The notes under the pieces: model-generated | Databases searched by the model: none | What the model saw: only the letters and a program-made list of their open reading frames with translations | What the model was told of the DNA's origin: nothing | NCBI GenBank assembly: GCA_947630155.1 | Contig: CANRGM010000014.1 | Span: forward strand, 1-19,219 | Length of the DNA: 19,219 nt | From: an uncultured Clostridia bacterium | GTDB taxonomy: Bacteria > Bacillota > Clostridia > TANB77 > CAG-508 | Direction of reading: 5' to 3' | Part shown: positions 1 through 7,949 of the stretch, piece after piece | Layout of the letters: each line of letters begins with the position of its first letter | Position numbering within the stretch: the stretch's first letter is position 1 | Translations under genes and position numbers: made by a program

Positions 1-282
1 CCCATAGTCTTTGAAATTTAAACCTTCTATTATTGTACCAAAAAAATATCTTTTAGTCAATTCCATACAAACATTTTTCAGGACAATGACATGAAAAATT
101 TTTTCGTATCCGGTAATCATTAATATTACTAGATTAAGAGATGATTGTTGTGTCAAAATTACGTAGTAATTTGTCTTCATCAAAATATTCTTCTACTTCA
201 TTATAGAAACCTTCTTGATTTCTCTTCAATTCTACACAATAATCTCCGTCCAATTTTAAATGAAAAATTCGGATTCTTTATA
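1..282. other. Left-edge stretch without a secure gene
   Basis: No gene here has a ribosome binding site and a recognisable product. Two open minus-strand stretches exist. One (134-277) is open for 47 codons before a TAA stop at 134-136. It is rich in Asp, Glu, Lys and Tyr like a genuine protein C-terminus, but it is preceded by an in-frame stop and has no good start, so it may be a decayed gene fragment. The other is open from an ATG at 178-180 to the left edge, with further in-frame ATGs at 118-120 and 64-66, none with a Shine-Dalgarno sequence. The stretch also contains the 32-bp repeat at 74-105. No clear intrinsic terminator for rsgA was found. Confidence 0.3.
74..105. repeat. 32-bp repeat, half copy of palindromic element
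   Basis: These 32 bases are identical to 7869-7900. At the other site they form one arm and the centre of a long perfect palindrome. Here the second arm is missing or has diverged, so this copy cannot fold into the full hairpin. The two copies lie on either side of the seven-gene operon in the same orientation. A REP-like or MITE-like dispersed element is the likeliest explanation; this is inference. Confidence 0.6.
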
Positions 283-1371
283 TTAATCACCAATATCCCA
301 TCCTTCTTCATCATTTTTGTCTTTTTCATTAACAACTTCCTTCAAAATTCTAATATAACTTCCATATCTCTGCCTACTAATAATTCCTGACTGTACGGCT
401 TGTTTTACCATACACCCTTCTTGTGGCTCTCTATAATGTAAACAGTCTGCATATTTGCAACGCCCACTCCAATCGTCAAATTCAGGAAAATATAATTTTA
501 TTTCTTCTGGTTCAAAACTAGAAATATCCAAACTCCTTATGCCTGGAGTATCAATTATTGATGAATTTTCGTCCCAAATGTAATATTTAGATGTAGTAGT
601 TGTATGTCTTCCTTTTCCAGTTTTACTACTTGTATGTGAAGTCTTTATTATATCGGTATCCATTAAAGCATTTGTCAATGAAGATTTCCCTACACCACTA
701 TGACCAACAAAAATAGCTTGCTTACCTCTTATTTTTTTCTTTAATTCTTCTATGCCACTATTATTGGTCGCTGATGTTTCAATAACTGGTATTTTTATTT
801 CACGATATAAATCTAGTATTCTTTCATCATTTTCCGTTTTTAAATCCGATTTATTCAAACATATAATGCAATCAATTGCATTGTCTTGTAAAATCATCAA
901 ATACCTATCAATAAACTTTGGATGTAACGGTGGTGTTTTAGCAGATACAACAATGACAGCTACATCAATATTAGCAGCAACATTATGGTTACTTCCTGCA
1001 CTTATGTTATTTCTTGTACTATCTCTTTTGACTCTTGATAGTATATTTTTTCTTTCAATTAAATTAACCATTGAGTATTGCTCTGACTTTTCTTTTTCAA
1101 GCACAACAATATCACCGGGAAAAACTGTTTGATTGCAAACAGCATTAATTCCTTTTCTTAATTGTGCTGTAATCAAATTTCCATTATAAAGTATAGTTGC
1201 TTCATTATATCTCGTTTCTATGACAACTCCCTTATCCTTATCTGTACTAGATATAATAAAATCATTCTCCTCTTCCAAGTTTTTTCCTTTACCAGATTTA
1301 GATTTTGCTCTTTCTTTTTTAGCTATTGATTTTTTAGTTAATGTACTATCATATCTTCCATGATGTGCCAT
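283..1371 (-). CDS. rsgA: Ribosome small-subunit-dependent GTPase RsgA
   Basis: This is a circularly permuted GTPase that acts in late 30S subunit maturation. Visible in order: a basic N-terminal extension (about 1-35), an OB-fold region (about 40-110), the G4 motif NKSD at 173-176, the Walker A motif GHSGVGKSS at 223-231, the HTTTT switch region at 256-260, DTPG at 274-277, and a C-terminal zinc knuckle with C305, C310, H312 and C320. The permuted order (G4 before G1) is diagnostic. At 362 aa it is longer than the Bacillus form (about 300 aa); the N-terminal extension recalls the proteobacterial form. The start has AAGGAG ten bases upstream. It begins 1 nt after the radical SAM gene stops, so it is the last gene of the operon. 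It could be a second, accessory RsgA rather than the housekeeping copy; the window cannot decide. Confidence 0.93.
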   Translation of the reverse strand: MAHHGRYDSTLTKKSIAKKERAKSKSGKGKNLEEENDFIISSTDKDKGVVIETRYNEATILYNGNLITAQLRKGINAVCNQTVFPGDIVVLEKEKSEQYSMVNLIERKNILSRVKRDSTRNNISAGSNHNVAANIDVAVIVVSAKTPPLHPKFIDRYLMILQDNAIDCIICLNKSDLKTENDERILDLYREIKIPVIETSATNNSGIEELKKKIRGKQAIFVGHSGVGKSSLTNALMDTDIIKTSHTSSKTGKGRHTTTTSKYYIWDENSSIIDTPGIRSLDISSFEPEEIKLYFPEFDDWSGRCKYADCLHYREPQEGCMVKQAVQSGIISRQRYGSYIRILKEVVNEKDKNDEEGWDIGD

Positions 1372-1372
1372 G

Positions 1373-2449
1373 TTATATTTTCTCCTTCCATAATAATTTA
1401 TTTATATCAGATGGTATATCTATACCATCATCTAAATCATAATACTTTACTCTCTTGCCTTCCCTTTCAAAAATTATACAATTTCCTTCCCAACTTTTAA
1501 TGTTTTCATATCTTACCTTGCCTATAGTTGTATCTAATACAAATCTTGTAGAATTTATCCAAGATGGTGTACTCCAATTTATTTCATTCATTATTTCTAT
1601 TATTCTTTTATAACTTACTCTATAAGTAGCACTATAAGCTATAGGATCTGGAATAAATATTGATAATGGTCTTATATGCAATTCATCCATTTTTATAAGT
1701 AACATTTTTAATACTTTATAATTATCATTTATTCCTCTTAATAAAGGAAATTGTGCATATAATCTTATACTACTATTATATAATTGTTTTATCTTATTTT
1801 CAACAACATTACATATTTCATATGGATGATTTATGTGAAATACTAACCTTACATTATTCTTTTTTAGAAGTCTAATCATATTTTCATCAAATATATTTGG
1901 ATTATAAACTATAGCCCTAGTATGTATTCTAATATTCCAATTTTTTAATTCATCTAATGCATAGATCATATTTTTATATCCAATACTCATAGGATCTCCA
2001 CCTGAAAAGATAACTTCTTTTATTTCATTATGCTCATATAAATATTTTTTTAATACTTTTATTTTATTTGATATTGTTTCCTTTAGGTTACTTTTTTGTA
2101 ATTTAGATAGGTTATATGTTCTAAAGCAATATTGACAATGAGAAAAGCAAACATCTGTTATGATAAAAATCAATCTATCCTTGTACTTTCTTATAATGTA
2201 ATCTACACCTTCAATTGGCATATGTTTGTCCTCTTCGACATAATCTCTTGTTTCTTTGCTCGTACTAATTATCATTTTCTCTTTTGTTGGTATTACTGAC
2301 TTATATAAAGGTCCTCCTGTTCCGATTTGAGAAACTTCCTCTAAAACCTTCTTTTTATAGAATTCAGTAATCTTCATTGGTAATACTGACTCTGATTCTA
2401 CTAAGTTGTTATATTCTTTAGAAAATTCTTTATCTATTAATTCTACCAT
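1373..2449 (-). CDS. KamA-like radical SAM amino acid 2,3-aminomutase
   Basis: This is a radical SAM enzyme of the lysine 2,3-aminomutase family, which uses a 4Fe-4S cluster, S-adenosylmethionine and PLP to move an alpha-amino group to the beta carbon. The CxxxCxxC cluster motif is C101, C105, C108, followed by SGGDP at 149-153 and HINHP at 205-209. By comparison with the clostridial enzyme, D268 and D306 occupy the places of the two Asp residues that hold the substrate side-chain amine, and K311 that of the PLP lysine, although the usual glycine-rich PGGGG before that lysine has become TTIG. At 358 aa it is shorter than classical KamA (about 415 aa). GGAG lies nine bases before the ATG, inside the last codons of the preceding ATP-grasp gene. 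The substrate is unknown: lysine, ornithine, arginine or a pathway intermediate. The beta-amino acid role is inferred from family and residues. Confidence 0.85.
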   Translation of the reverse strand: MVELIDKEFSKEYNNLVESESVLPMKITEFYKKKVLEEVSQIGTGGPLYKSVIPTKEKMIISTSKETRDYVEEDKHMPIEGVDYIIRKYKDRLIFIITDVCFSHCQYCFRTYNLSKLQKSNLKETISNKIKVLKKYLYEHNEIKEVIFSGGDPMSIGYKNMIYALDELKNWNIRIHTRAIVYNPNIFDENMIRLLKKNNVRLVFHINHPYEICNVVENKIKQLYNSSIRLYAQFPLLRGINDNYKVLKMLLIKMDELHIRPLSIFIPDPIAYSATYRVSYKRIIEIMNEINWSTPSWINSTRFVLDTTIGKVRYENIKSWEGNCIIFEREGKRVKYYDLDDGIDIPSDINKLLWKEKI

Positions 2450-2450
2450 T

Positions 2451-3413
2451 TTACATTTCTCCTATTCCAACCGAATTTATTTTCTGTTTAGATTTTAGAG
2501 CATTTTTTACAATATGATTAATAACATTGTCAAAATCATATCCATCCTTTTTGCAACATGTTATAAACTCTCCCATCGGATGAAAACTTACTTGAGAGTT
2601 TACTTCAATTAAATAAAACTTATTATTTTTCATTCTAAAATCTAATTTTGCATATCCTTTGATGTCTAATCTTTTCACTATCTTCATAACTATATCTTTT
2701 AATTGTTCATATATTCCATTCATAGGTATTATATCTACTGATGAATCCTTTATTGTCTTCATTTCATAATCATAAAACAAAGAATCACAATTTATTTGAC
2801 AAGGTCCCATCGCTCCAATACCTTCAATATATGCCATACTTATATCAATACCATCTATATACTCTTCGACTAGAATATTTCTTTTATAATTTTCTTTTAA
2901 AAATTCGATTTGTTTTAATAAATCTTCATCATTATTCACAATTGATTTCTCACTTAATCCCATACTAGAACCTTCGGAGTTCAATTTAACTATAACTGGA
3001 TACTTATGTATTTTTATTTTTGAAATATCACTTTTATCATTCACAGAATAGCCAAATGGTACTCTAACTATTTCTTTTACTAAGTTTTTTACAAGAAATT
3101 TATTATGGCATATTAATAAATTAGTGCTATCCGGTCCAGAATAATTATATTTAAATTGTTCCAATATCCCGGCATATATTGCTTCTCTTGCAGGTCCGTA
3201 AAATCCTTCACAAATATTAAAAACTAATTTTGGATTTATTTCATTTATTCTTTTTATCCAAGAGAAATTCTTTACAGCTTCCACTTTTATTACCTCATAA
3301 TTTTCTTTCAAAGCCTTACAAATTGAATCTATTGTAAGCTTAGAATCAAATTCTGTTTCATACTCAAATTTTCCTCTGTTAAGATTATATAAAATTGCAA
3401 TCTTATCTTTCAT
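2451..3413 (-). CDS. Ddl-like ATP-grasp carboxylate-amine ligase
   Basis: This 320-aa protein resembles D-alanine-D-alanine ligase and related ATP-grasp enzymes, which activate a carboxylate as an acyl phosphate and join it to an amine. Motifs: NICEG at 66-70 (place of the Ddl N-terminal substrate motif), the ATP-lysine strand around K143 followed by the glycine/serine loop EGSSMG (147-152), VEEY at 182-185, and metal ligands D258, E270 and N272 in the final LIEVNS motif. The reading frame is open further upstream, but the ATG at 3413 is chosen because GGAGG lies 11 bases before it; an earlier in-frame ATG overlaps that site. It then overlaps the arginase-family gene by 11 nt. A housekeeping Ddl is unlikely in this setting; joining of the operon's unusual amino acids, or a cyclisation like that of DcsG, is inferred. 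Confidence 0.85.
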   Translation of the reverse strand: MKDKIAILYNLNRGKFEYETEFDSKLTIDSICKALKENYEVIKVEAVKNFSWIKRINEINPKLVFNICEGFYGPAREAIYAGILEQFKYNYSGPDSTNLLICHNKFLVKNLVKEIVRVPFGYSVNDKSDISKIKIHKYPVIVKLNSEGSSMGLSEKSIVNNDEDLLKQIEFLKENYKRNILVEEYIDGIDISMAYIEGIGAMGPCQINCDSLFYDYEMKTIKDSSVDIIPMNGIYEQLKDIVMKIVKRLDIKGYAKLDFRMKNNKFYLIEVNSQVSFHPMGEFITCCKKDGYDFDNVINHIVKNALKSKQKINSVGIGEM

Positions 3414-4386
3414 TCTTTTTCTCGCCTCCATTATAACCAATAGCCAAAAAATTAAATAGTAATTCACATGCGATTACAAATGAACTATGTGAATCATCTA
3501 ATTTAGGATTTAATTCAACTATATCGAATCCTATAACTTCCAATTCATTTAGTTTTCTTAATGATTTCTCACAATCATATACTGATAATCCATTGCTTTG
3601 TGGTGTTCCAGTTCCAAATATGTATGACATGTCTATACAATCAATATCAAATGTAATATAGAATTTTATTTTTTTATTTTTATTTTTATCTATAATTTCA
3701 TCCATAATATTTTCAATTCCTTTGTCCTTAACATTGTTTGATGTGTATAAATTTATCTTCTTTTCTTTTGAATATTCTATCCATTCATTATTAATTATCC
3801 CTCTTGGTCCAATTGTGTATAAATTTTCACCTTTTAAATAACCATCATTAATCAGTTTTCTAAATACATTTCCATGCCATACCTCTGGCATATTTAAATA
3901 ATCTTTTTCAATGTCCATATGTGCATCATAATGAATAATACCTATTTCATAGTCTGGATACAACTCTTTTATCGCTTTATAGCACCCTCTGAAACTTCCA
4001 TATGTAATACAATGATCACCACCACAAACTACAGGAAAACTATGCTTCCTTATATTATAAACTTTATCTGTTATATTGTTTTGATTTTTATTCGGATCTG
4101 TAGGATTTACTTCTATATCTCCAATATCAGCAATATTTAAATTGTTTGTCTTTATACATTTTTCGTTATCTAAATCATACATTTTTAATCCATCGACTCT
4201 ATCCCAAAAAGAATATTCTCTTAATTGCCTTGGTGCATACTTAGCTCCTAGTCTATAAGATGCACCATAATCAGTTGGAACTCCTAAGAAAACAACATCA
4301 TATTTACTTATTTTGCTTTCCTTAATGAAATCACTTCCCATAAAGGTAGGAATACCAGAATAAATTAATTCTTCTTTATTTTGCAT
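3403..4386 (-). CDS. Arginase/agmatinase-family ureohydrolase
   Basis: This is a binuclear manganese hydrolase of the ureohydrolase fold, which removes urea (or a similar group) from a guanidino compound. All metal-binding positions are visible: H125 in GGDH, D154, H156 and D158 in DAHMD, and D247 and D249 in the FDID motif. HGNVFR at 171-176 matches the agmatinase-type HGxxFR loop, so agmatinase or a guanidino-acid hydrolase fits better than arginase. The 327-aa length is normal. GGAG is ten bases before the ATG and overlaps the end of the cysteine-synthase-like gene, 1 nt away. Within this operon it may convert an arginine-derived guanidino group to an amine. In D-cycloserine biosynthesis a relative (DcsB) releases hydroxyurea. 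The exact substrate cannot be read from sequence. Confidence 0.88.
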   Translation of the reverse strand: MQNKEELIYSGIPTFMGSDFIKESKISKYDVVFLGVPTDYGASYRLGAKYAPRQLREYSFWDRVDGLKMYDLDNEKCIKTNNLNIADIGDIEVNPTDPNKNQNNITDKVYNIRKHSFPVVCGGDHCITYGSFRGCYKAIKELYPDYEIGIIHYDAHMDIEKDYLNMPEVWHGNVFRKLINDGYLKGENLYTIGPRGIINNEWIEYSKEKKINLYTSNNVKDKGIENIMDEIIDKNKNKKIKFYITFDIDCIDMSYIFGTGTPQSNGLSVYDCEKSLRKLNELEVIGFDIVELNPKLDDSHSSFVIACELLFNFLAIGYNGGEKKNER

Positions 4387-4387
4387 G

Positions 4388-5377
4388 TTATAACCACTCC
4401 TTTATTTTTTCTTCAACACTAGTGTCTATTAAATTGTTTTTATTCATCCAATCATCATTATATACATTGTTTAAATATTTTTCTCCACCATCACATACTA
4501 AGATAACAGCATTTCCTTTTCCTTGCTTTTTATTTAAATCTTCAAGTGCTTTATATATAACCCCTCCAGATGAACCTCCAACTAAAATTCCATATTTTCT
4601 AGCAAAATATCTACATGTATTAAAAGCTTCTTTATCTGTTGCATAATAATTCTTATCAATTAAATCATATTCTATTATTTTAGGAATGTCTGCATCCTTT
4701 GGATTACCTGTTCCTGATTGAAAATATGGTTTTCCTTCTCCACCAAATATAATTGATCCTTCTGGTTCTATTGCATTTATCTTAGTATTTTTATTATGTT
4801 TTTTTATACCTAATGCAGTACCACATATTGAGCCTCCAGTGCCTATTGCACCATATATTTCATCAATATTATCGATTTCATTTATCAATTCAGTTGCCAA
4901 AGAATCAACATATGCATATTTATTATCCTCATTATCTGCTTGATTTGGGAAAAATGAATTTGGCATTTTGCTTGCCATATTTTTAGCTGTTTGTTCTCTC
5001 TCGACTACTGCAACTTCATTTGCTTTGTAACCATCACCAACTACAACAATTTCTCCACCATATGCTTTTATCATATCTATTTTTTCTTTTGAAGCATGAT
5101 GATCAACTACGGCAATAAATTTATAGCCTTTTATTGCTGATACAATTGCTAACCCTATTGCCGTATTTCCGCTAGAGGACTCTATGATTGTCCCTCCTGG
5201 CTTTAATTTTCCTGATTTTTCTGCTCCTCTAATCATATTTAAAGCCATTCTATCCTTCATACTTCCACCTGGATTAAATTTTTCAAGTTTAATATATACA
5301 TTCCAATCATTATTCTTAATTTTTAATTTTATCATTGGTGTATTTCCTATTAAATCTGTTATTTTTTCAACAATCAT
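4388..5377 (-). CDS. Cysteine-synthase-like PLP enzyme (beta-substitution)
   Basis: This 329-aa fold-type-II PLP enzyme belongs to the O-acetylserine sulfhydrylase/cystathionine beta-synthase family. PLP lysine K41 lies in NPGGSMKDR, followed by SSSGNTA (67-73), the phosphate-binding GTGGS (179-183) and GGSSGG (267-272). Relatives replace the beta substituent of an activated serine with sulfide, an amine (SbnA) or hydroxyurea (DcsD). The ATG at 5377 is preferred because AAGGAG lies 11 bases upstream; the longer frame would begin with a GTG that overlaps this site. It overlaps the decarboxylase gene by 11 nt. Since no sulfur-assimilation gene is near, an ordinary cysteine role seems less likely than making a beta-substituted alanine for the operon's product; that is inference. 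Housekeeping cysteine synthase is the alternative. Confidence 0.87.
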   Translation of the reverse strand: MIVEKITDLIGNTPMIKLKIKNNDWNVYIKLEKFNPGGSMKDRMALNMIRGAEKSGKLKPGGTIIESSSGNTAIGLAIVSAIKGYKFIAVVDHHASKEKIDMIKAYGGEIVVVGDGYKANEVAVVEREQTAKNMASKMPNSFFPNQADNEDNKYAYVDSLATELINEIDNIDEIYGAIGTGGSICGTALGIKKHNKNTKINAIEPEGSIIFGGEGKPYFQSGTGNPKDADIPKIIEYDLIDKNYYATDKEAFNTCRYFARKYGILVGGSSGGVIYKALEDLNKKQGKGNAVILVCDGGEKYLNNVYNDDWMNKNNLIDTSVEEKIKEWL

Positions 5378-6653
5378 ATGAACTATCACTCCTTATCTCA
5401 TATTTATTTTCTATCTTTTTTACTACAATTTTTTTTACTATTGGGATTTTATGAAAATCACTCTCGTTAGAATCCATTTGATAAGCTGCAGTATTATAAT
5501 ATATTAAAAAATCTCCTTTTTCTGGTGTATCTTCAAATTCGACCTTTCTCCATGTTATAATATCTTGCTCTAGACATAGGTTTCCTGCTACACTTGCTTG
5601 TATTACTTTTTTACTTGGTTTTATATTTCTTTTATATACTAATGGTTCTATCAAATAGTCTGAATCAAACCATTGTTCTGATAAACAATTAATATTTCCA
5701 TTAGTAACTATTAGATTGTCTCCATTATCAAAATGTTTTATATATTTAACTTCGTAAATACTTATGCCACAATTATTAAGCAAACTTCTTCCTGGCTCTA
5801 TTATTATCTCTATGTTATTTAATTTATTCCTTACAGAATGTAATATGTAATCCAATGCTTGTTCAGATGCCTTTTCGTTATAATATGGATAGAATTCTCT
5901 TATTTCTTTTCTCTTGTAATACATATTTTTATTATTTTCTCTTTTGAAGTTTTCATATTCTTCTTTAGAACAATAATTAATTGGTATCCCACCCCCTATA
6001 TCTATATATCTAATGTTTAATTTTCTATTATTTATAATTTCTAATAATTGTAGTATTGCATTTATTCTATCTTCTAAATTATAATTATTAATATGAAAAG
6101 AAAAACCTACCAAATTGATTTTACCTTTTTTTATGATGCTTAAGCATTTATTTAGTTGAGATACATTAACTCCAAATCTACTTTGTATATTTATTAAATT
6201 AGAAATCCTAAGCATCACATTTGCAGTATGGTGGAATTTATCAATTTCTTTTAGTTCTTCTATATCATCTACTGAGATAATAACATTTTTTTCGATTGCT
6301 AATTTTATATATTCGAAATCCTTTGCAGGACCTGAGGCAATTATCCTATTTGTGTATTTTAAAGCATCTTCTAACTCGTAATAACTTGAAACTTCAATTC
6401 CACATTTCTGCTCCGCTGCAGTTTTCAATAATGAATATCCCTTATTTGCTTTACACGAAAAAAAGATATTATCATGCATATTATTACGCATAAAAATATC
6501 TTTATATAAATTTATATTATTTATAAAATTATCTATAAAAATAACATTAATTGGTGCACATTCAATTATTGCAAATAAATTATTATCTGCGATAAATCTA
6601 TCAACAATTTCGTTTTTTAATGGCTTTATTTTAATACTTTTCACATTCAACAT
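5367..6653 (-). CDS. Fold-type-III PLP amino acid decarboxylase
   Basis: This protein belongs to the group that includes diaminopimelate, ornithine and arginine decarboxylases (alanine-racemase-like barrel). PLP lysine K68 sits in CKANKG, H187 in the ring-stacking region, the glycine loop GGG at 220-222 and EPGRS at 286-290. In the C-terminal barrel, C360 (GNLCLEQD) and Y391 (AAYQMD) correspond to the active-site Cys and Tyr supplied by the partner subunit of the dimer. Its 428 aa is the usual length. The AAAGGGG site directly abuts the annotated ATG, which is too close; a GTG at codon 4 (position 6644) would have better spacing, so the true start may be three residues later. It lies 15 nt after the first ATP-grasp gene. 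Substrate choice cannot be read from these motifs. An SbnH-like role on an unusual amino acid is possible. Confidence 0.87.
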   Translation of the reverse strand: MLNVKSIKIKPLKNEIVDRFIADNNLFAIIECAPINVIFIDNFINNINLYKDIFMRNNMHDNIFFSCKANKGYSLLKTAAEQKCGIEVSSYYELEDALKYTNRIIASGPAKDFEYIKLAIEKNVIISVDDIEELKEIDKFHHTANVMLRISNLINIQSRFGVNVSQLNKCLSIIKKGKINLVGFSFHINNYNLEDRINAILQLLEIINNRKLNIRYIDIGGGIPINYCSKEEYENFKRENNKNMYYKRKEIREFYPYYNEKASEQALDYILHSVRNKLNNIEIIIEPGRSLLNNCGISIYEVKYIKHFDNGDNLIVTNGNINCLSEQWFDSDYLIEPLVYKRNIKPSKKVIQASVAGNLCLEQDIITWRKVEFEDTPEKGDFLIYYNTAAYQMDSNESDFHKIPIVKKIVVKKIENKYEIRSDSSYDC

Positions 6654-6668
6654 CCCCTTTATATTACT

Positions 6669-7796
6669 TTATATATATTGTGATATATCTAAACTTATTT
6701 TGTCATTTTTCTTATTTGAATTAAATACTTCATCTAATATTTGCTCAGTATGTTCTCCAAACAATGGTCCTCCTACAGTTTGTACTACATCTAAACTACT
6801 CATTGTTAGATTTGCCTCAATTATTACTGGCTCTCCATCTTCATCTATTGCAATATCCCAACCTATCAATCTAAAATGAGGAAACCTTTGTGCTGCTAAT
6901 TTTACTATTTCTTTTACTTTATCCATACACTGTATTTTACATTGTCTAAAGTTTCCTCCATCTGGATGCACATTAAACCTTTCTCCTTTTGTATTATATG
7001 CAAAATTTGTAAGCTCACCATTATCCTTAATACCACAATAAATTCCTCCTGCACTTGCATTATCTACCTTGTTTTTTCCGACCCCCAATCTTAAACTAGA
7101 AGATAGCGTAATCACTTCTCCATTTAAAATTAATGTCATTATTCTTATTGTGTTTACTGAATCAGGATGTAGAATTGCCAGATTTTTGTTTTGCTTAATT
7201 TGCTCTTGAAATATAAGATTTTTTGAAACAGTATCTCTAAATAATTTTTCTAAATCTTCATATTTATAATTATTATAAAACTGCACATTCTTACCACCAT
7301 AAGATGACATACTTGGCTTTACAATAAAAGAATTATATTTCATTAATATATTCTTTGCTGTTTTAATATCAATAAAATTATAGTTGTTATCTAAAAGCTG
7401 TCCATTTATTAAATGTAAATATGTCTTAGGCATTTTAAATCCATTTAAATACATATCAAAATAGTTTTTATCTGCAATACCACATTCGATTTCTCTATTA
7501 TTCAAATACTTATCTATATATCCCGCAAATAGATCATCTGGAATAAATCTGACATCAAAATTCCCATTTCTGTTAATATAATATCTATGATAAGATATGT
7601 CAAAATCATTAGTATAACATCTCCAAAACCTTCTTATCTGTTGCTCTTGTTCTTTAGTTAATGTGTCTCCATTACTCAATAAAAATTTTTTTACTTCATA
7701 TCTATAGGATTGTTTACTGAAATTTGCCAAAGAATTATAGAAATTTCTATACTTTTTTATTACTATTGGAGTAATGATTTTTTCATATAAATCCAT
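6669..7796 (-). CDS. Sugar-transfer-type ATP-grasp protein
   Basis: This 375-aa protein matches the 'sugar-transfer associated ATP-grasp' family (PF14397 from memory of its motifs, not searched). Seen: an ATP-binding strand and loop at 160-171 (K160, S162, GG), E198, the family signature HPDSVNTIR at 210-218, DNASAGG at 245-251, GWDIAID at 312-318 and the metal-binding IEAN at 326-329. Members are thought to ligate carboxylates to amines, but few have known substrates. It is the first gene of the operon: GGAGG is seven bases before its ATG, and a consensus promoter lies just upstream. Two unrelated ATP-grasp genes in one operon suggest two successive amide-forming steps; that is inference. 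Confidence 0.8.
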   Translation of the reverse strand: MDLYEKIITPIVIKKYRNFYNSLANFSKQSYRYEVKKFLLSNGDTLTKEQEQQIRRFWRCYTNDFDISYHRYYINRNGNFDVRFIPDDLFAGYIDKYLNNREIECGIADKNYFDMYLNGFKMPKTYLHLINGQLLDNNYNFIDIKTAKNILMKYNSFIVKPSMSSYGGKNVQFYNNYKYEDLEKLFRDTVSKNLIFQEQIKQNKNLAILHPDSVNTIRIMTLILNGEVITLSSSLRLGVGKNKVDNASAGGIYCGIKDNGELTNFAYNTKGERFNVHPDGGNFRQCKIQCMDKVKEIVKLAAQRFPHFRLIGWDIAIDEDGEPVIIEANLTMSSLDVVQTVGGPLFGEHTEQILDEVFNSNKKNDKISLDISQYI

Positions 7797-7827
7797 TTAT
7801 TCTCCTCCCTATTCACTTTTCAATTGA

Positions 7828-7856
7828 ATTATATATCTTTTCTTTTATTATGTCAA
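7828..7856 (-). promoter_or_regulatory. Consensus sigma-A promoter of the seven-gene operon
   Basis: On the minus strand there is a perfect TTGACA (7851-7856), a 17-bp spacer and a perfect TATAAT (7828-7833). Transcription should begin near 7821, giving a leader of about 25 nt. Such a strong promoter implies substantial expression unless an operator represses it. The long palindrome at 7872-7916 starts 15 bp upstream of the -35 box. Confidence 0.9.
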
Positions 7857-7871
7857 CATTTTTATGTTTTT

Positions 7872-7916
7872 TTCAGGACAATGACATGAAAAATTTTTTC
7901 ATGTCATTGTCCTGAA
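7872..7916. repeat. 45-bp perfect palindrome between divergent promoters
   Basis: Two 22-base arms pair perfectly around a single central T. The 32 bases at 7869-7900 recur exactly at 74-105. Neither side carries a run of T long enough outside the stem for an intrinsic terminator. It lies between the operon promoter and the ylbJ promoter. The sequence style (AGGACAATGACATG arms) suggests a dispersed REP-like or MITE-like element; an operator is an alternative. Confidence 0.8.
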
Positions 7917-7949
7917 CATTTTTCATCTGGATTTAAGTGAAATTCCATA

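Noticed and set aside
1..180. Start of a minus-strand gene running off the left edge
   Set aside because: The frame is open but no candidate start has a ribosome binding site and the stretch contains the repeat element; evidence is too weak.
2451..3467. Longer start of the Ddl-like gene at 3467
   Set aside because: It would overlap the preceding gene by 65 nt and lacks a ribosome binding site, whereas the ATG at 3413 has GGAGG 11 bases upstream.
1373..7796. A true D-cycloserine, staphyloferrin B or tuberactinomycin cluster
   Set aside because: Only some enzyme families are shared. The heme hydroxylase, racemase and acetyltransferase of D-cycloserine, the siderophore synthetases and the peptide synthetases are all absent.
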